A stretch of DNA of 45,984 nucleotides, taken from positions 1 to 45,984 of the forward strand of contig JACPUV010000015.1 in the NCBI GenBank assembly GCA_016192105.1, read 5' to 3'. Source of the DNA: Sphingobacteriales bacterium (GTDB lineage: Bacteria > Bacteroidota > Bacteroidia > Chitinophagales > Chitinophagaceae). Below, one piece after another: positions 23,761 to 31,911 of this stretch. The notes under the pieces were generated by a model. The model was not told the origin of the DNA and searched no databases. It saw only the letters and a program-made list of their open reading frames with translations. Both the position numbers and the translations under genes were made by a program. Each line of letters begins with the position of its first letter. Position 1 is the stretch's first letter.

Positions 23761-26700
23761 ATGAGAAAGCTGAAAAGACTGGCCGGGGTATTGATTTGCC
23801 TCCTGGCGGCTGCCGCATCATTTGCCCAGCCTACCTTTCCCGAGAATGGTACAGCGGATCCCCGTCATGGTCATTATGCTTTTACCCATGCCACCCTTGT
23901 TAAGGATGCCACGACGACCCTTTCCAATGCCACCCTGGTCATTAAGGATGGCCGGATCGTGGCGGCAGGAGCCGGGCTGGCAGTGCCCCAGGGCGCGGTA
24001 GAAGTTGACTGCAGCGGTAAATTTATTTATCCTTCCTTTATTGATATCTACACCGATTACGGTACACCCCAGCGCCAGCAGCAAACGGGGCCTTTCAATT
24101 TTTTTGCGCCCCAGCAACTGGAAACAGCTGTAAAAGGTCCCTATGGCTGGAACCAGGCCCTTAAATCCGATGCGGATGTATATAAGGTTTTCAGTGTAAA
24201 TGAGGCTGCGGCCAAATCCATGCGGGAAGCAGGCTTCGGAACAGTATTGACCCATGTGAAAGACGGGGTAGCCCGCGGCACAGGTGCGGTGGTTACCCTG
24301 GCCAATGAAAAGGAAAACCTGGTTATCGTAAAAGAAAAGGCATCTGCCCATTACTCATTCAGCAAAGGGTCATCGACACAGACCTATCCCAGTTCCATGA
24401 TGGGTTATATTGCTTTACTGCGCCAGACCTACCTGGATGCTGCCTGGTACAAGACCAGACCCTACCAGGAAGGCTTCAATGCCACCCTGCAATCCTGGAA
24501 TGATAACCAGGGCCTGCCCCAGGTATTTGAATCCAATGATAAATGGAATGACCTGCGGGCTGACCGGATCGGGGATGAATTCGGGGTACAGTATATTATC
24601 AAAGCCGGGCAAAACGAATACCAGCGTATAAAAGAGATGAAAGCCACCAATGCGACATTTATCCTGCCGCTCAATTTTCCGCAACCACAGGATGTGGAAG
24701 ATCCCAATGATGCAAAATTTGTTTCCCTGCAGGATATGAAACACTGGGAACTGGCACCTGCTAATGCGGCTGCTTTTGAAAAAGCGGGAATCCCTTTCTG
24801 CCTGACTACTTCCGACCTGCGCAGCACCGGCCTTTTCTGGTCCGGCTTGCGTAAAGCCCTCGAATATGGTCTTAGTGAAACAAGGGCCATGGAAGCCCTT
24901 ACCCGGATACCGGCCCAGACACTGGGTATTTATGATAAAGTGGGCAGCCTGGATGCGGGTAAACTGGCTAATTTCTTAATTACGAGTGGCCCCATCTTTA
25001 ATGAAAAGACCAGTATCCTGTACAATTATGTGCAGGGGATCAAATACAATGTAAAAGACGGGAATGATATTGCCGGCACCTACCAGCTTACCATCAATAC
25101 GCCGGACGGAACGGAAAACTATACACTGGATGTGAAGAGTACCAGCTCACTTACCATGTGGGGGAAAGATACCCTGAACAGCAAGTTTAATTTTGACGGC
25201 AAACAGGTGAAACTCAGTTTTGCGGCCCTGTCCAAACGGCAACGGCCCCTGGTTGCGGATACGGCACAACGGCGCCCCGGTGGCTTTGGTGGCCGTGTGG
25301 GTATGACCGAACAAACCCTGCCGGCCAATGCAACAAGACTGGGCGGGATCAGCAATGGCAAGGAGTGGAATGGTACCGGCGTGGATTCGATGGGGCACCG
25401 GCTGACCTGGACCGCTTTGCTGGTAAAAGAAGCGGAAACAAAATCGGACAGCGTAAAGAAAAAGGAAGCCCCTGTTACCGGGAAAGTCAGTTATCCCTTC
25501 CTGCCGTATGGATGGGATGAAGAGCACCAGCCCAAACAGGAAACCCTGCTGATTAAAAATGCGACCGTCTGGACCAGTGAGAAAGAAGGGGTATTGCAGA
25601 GCACGGATGTACTGGTAAGGAATGGTAAGATTGCGGCGATCGGTAAAAACCTGAATGCGCCGGATGCCCGGGTGATCGATGGAACCGGCAAGCACCTGTC
25701 TCCCGGCATCATTGACGAGCACTCGCATATCGCAGCCGCTTCGATCAATGAAGGGGCGCAATCGGTTACATCAGAAGTGCGGATCGGTGACAACCTGAAT
25801 CCGGATGATATCAATATCTACCGCCAGCTGAGCGGGGGCGTAACCACTTCGCATATACTGCACGGTTCGGCCAATGTGATCGGGGGCCAGACCCAGCTGA
25901 TCAAACTCCGCTGGGGCGCCAATGATACTGACCTGAAGTTTGCAGGGGCAGATGGCTTTATCAAATTCGCCTTGGGGGAAAATGTAAAACGTTCGGCTTC
26001 CACACAGGGCAATAACCGCTACCCGGATACCCGGATGGGCGTGGAACAGGTGCTGACGGATGCCTTTACCCGGGCAAAGGATTATAAGAAAGAGTGGGAT
26101 GATTATACGACAGCGAGGGATCAGTTGATAAAAGCGAAGAAACCGCTGACGGGTTTAAACCCTCCCCGCCGCGACCTGGAACTGGATGCCCTGGTGGAGA
26201 TCCTTGACCGCAAGCGTTTTATCACCTGTCATTCCTATGTGCAGAGCGAGATCACCGGCCTGATCGAAGTGGCGGATAAGATGGGGTTCAAAGTAAATAC
26301 GTTCACCCATATCCTGGAGGGCTACAAGGTGGCCGACAAAATGCTGAAGCATGGTTCCAATGCCTCCACCTTTTCCGACTGGTGGGCTTATAAAATGGAA
26401 GTGGAGGATGCCATTCCGTATAACGCGGCGATCATGCACAAAGTGGGACTGAATGTGGCGATCAATTCCGATGATGCGGAAATGGCCCGCCGCCTGAACC
26501 AGGAAGCGGCCAAGACGATCAAGTACGGCGGGTTATCACAGGAGGAAGCGCTGGATCTTGTTACCATTAACCCGGCCAAAATGCTGCATGTGGATAATAA
26601 GGTCGGCAGTATTAAAGTGGGAAAGGATGCGGACCTGGTACTCTGGTCCGATAACCCGCTGAGCATTTATGCCAAATCGCTTTATACGATCGTGGATGGT

Positions 26701-26901
26701 ACCATCTATTTCGACCGCCAGCGGGATGAACAGTTGCAGCAGGAAGTGATGGCCGAACGAATGCGCCTGGTGCGAAAAATGAATGGGGAGAAAAAAAGCG
26801 GGATGCCCGTCCTGCCGGCACAACCGACTTACGAGATCCTGCACAGCTGCAGTGATCACGGCCATAGTCATGGGCTGCTTGTTGTAGAGGCGGAGGAGTA
26901 A
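23761..26901 (+). CDS. Exported tandem amidohydrolase-superfamily protein, one active and one degenerate module
   Basis: The 1,046-aa protein has a signal peptide (MRKLKRLAGVLICLLAAAASFA). It then has two amidohydrolase-like modules. In the first (about 20-440) the usual HxH metal site after the first strand is replaced by YPSFIDIYTDYG, so it probably binds no metal. The second (about 590-1025) keeps ligands: His654 and His656 in IIDEHSHI, His824 in ITCHSYVQ, His850 in THILEGYK and Asp904 in NSDDAE. It resembles imidazolonepropionase-like enzymes. The C-terminus carries a His-rich DHGHSHG. The substrate is unknown; an exported hydrolase of cyclic amides or peptides is a guess. The frame opens at 23731, but the ATG at 23761 begins the signal peptide. 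Confidence 0.88.
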   Translation: MRKLKRLAGVLICLLAAAASFAQPTFPENGTADPRHGHYAFTHATLVKDATTTLSNATLVIKDGRIVAAGAGLAVPQGAVEVDCSGKFIYPSFIDIYTDYGTPQRQQQTGPFNFFAPQQLETAVKGPYGWNQALKSDADVYKVFSVNEAAAKSMREAGFGTVLTHVKDGVARGTGAVVTLANEKENLVIVKEKASAHYSFSKGSSTQTYPSSMMGYIALLRQTYLDAAWYKTRPYQEGFNATLQSWNDNQGLPQVFESNDKWNDLRADRIGDEFGVQYIIKAGQNEYQRIKEMKATNATFILPLNFPQPQDVEDPNDAKFVSLQDMKHWELAPANAAAFEKAGIPFCLTTSDLRSTGLFWSGLRKALEYGLSETRAMEALTRIPAQTLGIYDKVGSLDAGKLANFLITSGPIFNEKTSILYNYVQGIKYNVKDGNDIAGTYQLTINTPDGTENYTLDVKSTSSLTMWGKDTLNSKFNFDGKQVKLSFAALSKRQRPLVADTAQRRPGGFGGRVGMTEQTLPANATRLGGISNGKEWNGTGVDSMGHRLTWTALLVKEAETKSDSVKKKEAPVTGKVSYPFLPYGWDEEHQPKQETLLIKNATVWTSEKEGVLQSTDVLVRNGKIAAIGKNLNAPDARVIDGTGKHLSPGIIDEHSHIAAASINEGAQSVTSEVRIGDNLNPDDINIYRQLSGGVTTSHILHGSANVIGGQTQLIKLRWGANDTDLKFAGADGFIKFALGENVKRSASTQGNNRYPDTRMGVEQVLTDAFTRAKDYKKEWDDYTTARDQLIKAKKPLTGLNPPRRDLELDALVEILDRKRFITCHSYVQSEITGLIEVADKMGFKVNTFTHILEGYKVADKMLKHGSNASTFSDWWAYKMEVEDAIPYNAAIMHKVGLNVAINSDDAEMARRLNQEAAKTIKYGGLSQEEALDLVTINPAKMLHVDNKVGSIKVGKDADLVLWSDNPLSIYAKSLYTIVDGTIYFDRQRDEQLQQEVMAERMRLVRKMNGEKKSGMPVLPAQPTYEILHSCSDHGHSHGLLVVEAEE

Positions 26902-26960
26902 ACGTTTAAAAGTTCACAGGTTCAGGATTTCAGTAATACGAAACACTAAAATAATTGCAA

Positions 26961-28292
26961 ATGAAAAAACTCTTTAACCTGGTCTGGATGATCGCTGTAA
27001 CTGTAGCAGTCTGTGGCCAGGCGAATGTACTGCCGGCTCCGGCACAGAAAGGATTGCTGTTTATCAGGAATGCAACTATCCATGTTGGGAACGGTACCGT
27101 TATTGAAAATGGTATTATTCAGGTCCGGGATGGCAAAATAGAAAAAGTGGGCAGGGATATTGAGATCCCGGCAACTGCTGAAGTGGTGGATGCAAAAGGC
27201 AAACAGGTCTATCCTGGCCTGATACTCCCGGTCAGTTCCCTGGGCCTGGTAGAAATCGGCGCAGTCCGGGCCAGCAACGACGCAAGGGAGATCGGAGATA
27301 TGAATCCGAACGTCCGCGCAATTGTGGCCTATAATACGGATTCCAAAGTAATCAATACCCTTCGTTCCAATGGGATCCTTGCAGCGAATATTGTTCCGCA
27401 GGGCAGTTTTCTCTCGGGCTCATCCTCGGTGGTGCAACTGGATGCCTGGAACTGGAAAGATGCTTCGCTGAAAACGGATGCGGGGATGCATTTGTTTATG
27501 CCATCCCTGATGCCTCGTCCGAATTTTGGAAGAGGCGGCGGATTTCCCGGGGGGCCGAACGCAGGTACCGTTACCGACCCGGTAAAAGAAGGTGTGGAAC
27601 GGCTTGAAAAGCTGAAAGCCTTTTTCAGGGAAGCCAAAGCATACAATGCCGTAACCGGGCATAGCGAGGTAAACCTGAAATATGAATCTGTAAAAGACCT
27701 GTTTTCTAAAAAGCAAAAATTCTATGTGCATGCCAATACCGTAAAACAGATGCTGGTGGCGCTGGATTTTGTAAAGGAATTCGGGTTTGATATGGTGATC
27801 GTCGGGGCCAGTGAAAGCTGGGAGATCGCCGGCCTGCTGAAACAGCACAATGTGTCTGTGGTATTACAGCAAATGCACAGCCTGCCGACAACCACCGATG
27901 ATAATGTGGATCAGCCCTACAAAACGGCCGCTGCTTTGCAAAAAGCAGGTGTATTGTTTGCTATTTCAGATGATGATCCGCAGACCCGTGGCCGCAACCT
28001 GCCCTTTAATGCGGGTACAGCTGCTGCCTATGGACTGACAAAGGAGGAAGCCCTGTCTGCTATTACGCTGAATGCTGCTAAACTGATGGGGGTGGGAGAT
28101 CAGACCGGCAGTATCGAACCGGGGAAGGACGCAAACTTTATTATCAGTTCCGGGGACATCCTGGATATGTCCACCAATAATGTAACGGATGCGTTTATCC
28201 AAGGAAGAAAAGTGAACCTGGATGATAAACAAAAACAGCTCAACGACCGGTACGAGCAGAAGTATGAACTGAAGCAGAAGAAAGGTTTTTAG
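26961..28292 (+). CDS. Exported degenerate amidohydrolase-superfamily protein
   Basis: The 443-aa product starts MKKLFNLVWMIAVTVAVCGQA (signal peptide). It has the beta-sandwich start of amidohydrolases (GLLFIRNATIHVGNGTVIE) and the closing segment SIEPGKDANFII, but where the HxH motif should follow it reads YPGLILPVSSLGLVEIG. It resembles the degenerate first half of the upstream protein more than the active second half. It follows that gene by 59 bp and shares its terminator, so the two are probably co-transcribed and may act as a complex. An in-frame TTG at 26955 is less likely as a start. Confidence 0.85.
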   Translation: MKKLFNLVWMIAVTVAVCGQANVLPAPAQKGLLFIRNATIHVGNGTVIENGIIQVRDGKIEKVGRDIEIPATAEVVDAKGKQVYPGLILPVSSLGLVEIGAVRASNDAREIGDMNPNVRAIVAYNTDSKVINTLRSNGILAANIVPQGSFLSGSSSVVQLDAWNWKDASLKTDAGMHLFMPSLMPRPNFGRGGGFPGGPNAGTVTDPVKEGVERLEKLKAFFREAKAYNAVTGHSEVNLKYESVKDLFSKKQKFYVHANTVKQMLVALDFVKEFGFDMVIVGASESWEIAGLLKQHNVSVVLQQMHSLPTTTDDNVDQPYKTAAALQKAGVLFAISDDDPQTRGRNLPFNAGTAAAYGLTKEEALSAITLNAAKLMGVGDQTGSIEPGKDANFIISSGDILDMSTNNVTDAFIQGRKVNLDDKQKQLNDRYEQKYELKQKKGF

Positions 28293-28308
28293 TGGTTCTC
28301 TATAAATG

Positions 28309-28350
28309 AAAACGCCGGGTGAATGTTCAGTCAGTCACCCGGCGTTTTTT
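28309..28350 (+). terminator. Rho-independent terminator after the amidohydrolase genes
   Basis: A perfect 14-bp stem, AAAACGCCGGGTGA / TCACCCGGCGTTTT, with a 12-nt loop and a run of six T. The A-run on the other arm means it can also end the converging T9SS cargo transcript. Confidence 0.92.
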
Positions 28351-28395
28351 ACTGCCGCTTCGGGCAGGCAGTACATCTTTGTTTGTGGCCGGCCC

Positions 28396-30000
28396 TTATT
28401 TTTTAATCAGCTTTATTGTTTTTACAACCCGGGTTTCCCGCACTACCTGTAATAAATACATTCCGCCTGCCAATTGACCCAGGTCTATTTCAGCAGACGT
28501 ATTGGCCGGCAGGAATTCAGTCAACACCTGCCCCCTGTTATTGATCAGCCGTAACCGGCTTTGGGGTACGAGGCCGGATATGATTACAGTACCTGATGTG
28601 GGGTTGGGATATGCTTTCAGAACAAAAGGTTCATTGCAGTCGGGGGGCAATGATAATACCTTACTGAAATTTTCCCGGCCGTCAATATCAACAATGCGCA
28701 GGCGGTATAACAGGCCGGGGGAACCGGCATGGTCAACAGTATAATGGTAGCTGCTGTTGCTGCCTTTAGGGGCAAACTGTTGTACTGGTGTAAATACGGA
28801 ACCATCCATACTGTTTTGCAGTTCGAAATACCGGACATTCCATTCCTCCCCGGTCGTCCATTTCAAAATGGCAGCGCAGCCTGCTGTATAGCCGGTGAAA
28901 TTTAGCAGGTTGACCGGAAGCGTGAAAACCGGGTCACTGCTTTTACTGAAAAATGCTGCCGGATCACCTGCCGATATGGCAAGTGTATTGTAAACGAGGC
29001 TTCGTTCAGACGCCGTTCCGATAACAGCGCCTGTTGTTAGTGTCCCGGTTCCGGAGCCGGCTGCCTGGTTATTGCTTTGCCAGGCTGTTTGTGAGGTTGT
29101 TGTCTGGCCGCTTGTATTCGGAGTTACAGGACCATATTGCGTTACAAAGCACAATGCATCATTGTAGGTTGCCTGGTTGGTGATTGTATTGTGCTGCAGG
29201 TCCACCGTCGCATTTGCTGCGGCAATATCCGCATAAATATTCCAGGTGCGCTCGATGCCATTATTATTTGACTCTGTGGATCCGCTTGTGGCATAATCCT
29301 GGACCATAACATGTATGCTGCTGTTCAAGCCCGGGTTGATGGCAGCCGGGGTGTAATCGCCTTCGGCAATTCCGATTGGATAGGTAAAGGCTCCGGTGTA
29401 GTTATTGTGCACGAGGTGCCCCGTTCCATTGGTTACTACAAACTGTGTGGACCTGTAATTACTCAGGGTGGCAGTGGCGGCAGTAACGAGGTCATGATCC
29501 CCTATCAGCACATCGCCGTTGAATGCGCTGAACGCGAAATCTTTGCCAATCGTGATAGTGGCATTGCCCGGGAGATCTGTAAATGCTCCCCCGGGACCCG
29601 GCAGGTCAGCCAGGATCAGATTATCCGCATTTTGTAATTCAATGTTTACGTCGAAAGGCGCTGCATTATTATTCCCGTCTATCCGCGTGGGATGGGCGAT
29701 ACCTCCCGCCAGGGAAGGGTTGTAAAAACGAATGGCGCCGGTGCCGGTGAAGACTGCATCCGGGCTGATCCATACATTCTTACTGTAAATCTCCCAGGTG
29801 CCATTTATGGTATAGTTTCCCTGGCCCATATATACAGTTTCAGCGGAAGAAGCTGTCGTGTCTCCGGCTGCAATGCTAAATACGTCAATACCCGTAATTC
29901 CCCCGATAGTTTCAACAGAACCCGGAGCCTGAGCCCGGGAACTCTTTGTCAGTGCCGCCGAAACTATCAGCAGGAAAAGGGGAGCTAAATTTTTTCCCAT
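28396..30000 (-). CDS. Secreted T9SS type A sorting-domain protein
   Basis: The 534-aa protein has a signal peptide (MGKNLAPLFLLIVSAALT), a long Thr/Asn/Gly-rich beta-repeat region (about 30-340) of beta-helix or adhesin character, a fibronectin-like module (about 350-450; VNLLNFTGY, ILKWTTGEEWNVRYFELQ) and a C-terminal type IX secretion sorting domain (about 458-534) with the PNPTSG motif and the ending LLQVVRETRVVKTIKLIKK. It should be carried over the outer membrane by T9SS and released or anchored. The start is taken at 30000; six further residues are possible upstream. It follows the C1q-like gene by 57 bp. Confidence 0.88.
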   Translation of the reverse strand: MGKNLAPLFLLIVSAALTKSSRAQAPGSVETIGGITGIDVFSIAAGDTTASSAETVYMGQGNYTINGTWEIYSKNVWISPDAVFTGTGAIRFYNPSLAGGIAHPTRIDGNNNAAPFDVNIELQNADNLILADLPGPGGAFTDLPGNATITIGKDFAFSAFNGDVLIGDHDLVTAATATLSNYRSTQFVVTNGTGHLVHNNYTGAFTYPIGIAEGDYTPAAINPGLNSSIHVMVQDYATSGSTESNNNGIERTWNIYADIAAANATVDLQHNTITNQATYNDALCFVTQYGPVTPNTSGQTTTSQTAWQSNNQAAGSGTGTLTTGAVIGTASERSLVYNTLAISAGDPAAFFSKSSDPVFTLPVNLLNFTGYTAGCAAILKWTTGEEWNVRYFELQNSMDGSVFTPVQQFAPKGSNSSYHYTVDHAGSPGLLYRLRIVDIDGRENFSKVLSLPPDCNEPFVLKAYPNPTSGTVIISGLVPQSRLRLINNRGQVLTEFLPANTSAEIDLGQLAGGMYLLQVVRETRVVKTIKLIKK

Positions 30001-30057
30001 GGTAATTTTTAAAATCACGAAAAATCTTTCAAGCGAAGGGTGAAATGAAGGGACCTG

Positions 30058-30795
30058 CTACCTTATTTGTACAATGGTCATAAAGTTCCTTGAAGCAGGG
30101 CCGCTTAAATTACAGGTAAGGCCTGCCGTATTAAAACCACGGGGAACTACAACATCCCCGGCGGTCAGTGAAAGCGTAATGCTTACAGAGGACGTAAAAT
30201 TTCCGCCAGTGGAGAAATGAAATTCAGAACCTGCATAAAGATTACCGTTGATGCTTAGCAGAACAGTATAGGCCATCGGTCCGGTAGTGCAGTTGCCAAG
30301 ATTAGATAAGGTAAGTGAATACACGCCTGTACGTGCTGCTGTAAATTGCCCGGTAGCAGGATTATATTCATTCAGTAAATCGTTGTTTTCCGTTTGAAAT
30401 TTATAATCATAAAATCCCCCGGCTACCGACGTAAAGGCAGTTGGGTTAGTGACCGTAAAATTTGTAAGGGCTTCTGAAGTGGCAGTTACCTTAAACCATT
30501 TGCTTCCATCGTTATAATAAACACCGGGCTCCACATTAAAAGGGGCAATGCCGGCAGTGGCCGTATTGTAAACGGTCATACCTGCTGTGTGAGCAGTTAA
30601 TGGAGATGGGTTATTGGTCGCCGAAAGAGTGACACGGGGATACAGCAAGCCTTTATTATTGCTTTCTAATTCGAGGATACTGTTGGTCCCCGGCAGGACG
30701 CCGCTGGCAACAGTTCCGTCTTTAATTTTTTGTTGTGCCTGTGCCGTTATCATTATGAGAGCTGAAAAGAGGGCGATGGGTAATTTTTTTTTCAT
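30058..30795 (-). CDS. Exported protein with C1q/TNF-like C-terminal domain
   Basis: The 245-aa product has a signal peptide (MKKKLPIALFSALIMITAQA), then the segment common in Bacteroidota surface proteins (NSILELESNNKGLLYPRVTL, GMTVYNTA, GVYYNDGSKWFKV) and a C-terminal jelly-roll resembling C1q/TNF domains (about 110-245; YNPATGQFTAARTGVYSL, LLSINGNLYAG, SLTAGDVVVPRGFN). Such domains form trimers and often bind ligands. It has no type IX sorting domain itself, and the T9SS cargo protein follows 57 bp later, so the pair probably acts at the cell surface. The family call is by pattern only. Confidence 0.75.
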   Translation of the reverse strand: MKKKLPIALFSALIMITAQAQQKIKDGTVASGVLPGTNSILELESNNKGLLYPRVTLSATNNPSPLTAHTAGMTVYNTATAGIAPFNVEPGVYYNDGSKWFKVTATSEALTNFTVTNPTAFTSVAGGFYDYKFQTENNDLLNEYNPATGQFTAARTGVYSLTLSNLGNCTTGPMAYTVLLSINGNLYAGSEFHFSTGGNFTSSVSITLSLTAGDVVVPRGFNTAGLTCNLSGPASRNFMTIVQIR

Positions 30796-31854
30796 TAATT
30801 TCTAATTTATGGGTAGCTGTAAATAATCCGTAAGTAATCACTATTTTCAATAGGGTCAATTGCTACAGGATAGATTTCCCTTCTAGGACGGGTAGTTGCC
30901 TTACACTGATTAAGAAAACCGGTGGTTGCGCTGGTAACCGGAGCAGAAAACGAGCAGCACAATGCAGCGGTCTATTTTCCATGACTAAAGACAATCGAAG
31001 CAGGAATTATAATCTTTTCCCCCTCAGGCGAAAAATCGTCTCCCGTGCAATGCCGGTATGAATTTTTTAGGGGGAGTTGCCAAGGAGGAGTTGCGTTAGA
31101 CTGTAATAACTACCGGGAATCTGGTTGCGTTGCCGTTTATACCGGAAAAGCCCGGGAACAGGTGCAGGGTGATACATACTGTTTTTCATAAGTCGGTTGG
31201 TAATTGCCGGATAAAAGTATAAATTTTATTTAAGTGTGCAAACTATAGCGGGTTGACTGCACGGCTCCGGAGATAAATAGGCCATATCACGGAAAAATAC
31301 GTAGCACATATCAGTGATCAGTACACGTAAATAGCGCAATCTTCAATAGTAATATATAGCACAGGATGAGTACCTATCTTTTAATGTATCGTAACAGGGG
31401 TGTTCTTTTTCCGGAACAATGGATCCGCCGCGGTGGAACAACGAGGGATACCGGCCGGAATTCTTCTAGTTATAGGATACTTGTTTTCATAACCGGTGGC
31501 GGTAAGCGTTGCTCCGGCCCACCGGATCGGGGCCGGGATGCCGGCGAACTAGTATTGAATTACCAGTTGAAAGTGCTCCGCGAAATAGAGCGACAGGAAG
31601 CAATGGCGATCAGGATAACGCGGAAGCTATGGACATTCTTGTCCCCGGCGATCTCAGGATGAAGCAGCCCCTGCATTTTCTTTTGGGGGGCTCATGTTCG
31701 CCGGTTTTTGGCTCCCTTGAAGATAGTGTAATAGAGTGAAGGGGTGTAGGGAGAGGAGGAGGATGAATGAGCCTTCTATGGATCATTACAGTGAGGCCCG
31801 GCATTTTTGATCCTTCAGGGAAGCAGGAAACCGGCTGTAGTATGTAAAATAAGT
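30796..31854. other. Gene-free stretch of about 1.06 kb
   Basis: No convincing gene. Small open frames exist (for example 31366-31662 on plus and 31610-31804 on minus), but their translations are rich in R, G, P and W without any recognisable domain, they overlap one another and they lack plausible starts. I found no tRNA-like fold and no strong hairpin with a T-tract until the secA terminator. It is a candidate for a decayed gene or an unrecognised non-coding RNA. Confidence 0.6.
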
Positions 31855-31884
31855 AAAGAAGCCAGGCAACTGCCTGGCTTCTTT
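31855..31884 (-). terminator. Terminator of secA
   Basis: A perfect 13-bp stem, AAAGAAGCCAGGC / GCCTGGCTTCTTT, with the tetraloop AACT, followed on the minus strand by ACTTATTTTACAT. It is 28 bp after the secA stop. Confidence 0.88.
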
Positions 31885-31911
31885 ATAGAATATAGTGTAA
31901 GCTTCTTTTGA

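Noticed and set aside
31420..31555. Vector polylinker contamination, because BamHI-, SacII-, EcoRI- and SpeI-like sites cluster here
   Set aside because: The sites are spread over 135 bp with unrelated sequence between them, and the flanks are continuous with the genome composition.
31366..31739. Small genes in the gap upstream of secA
   Set aside because: Overlapping frames in several registers, no recognisable domain, odd composition and no plausible start.
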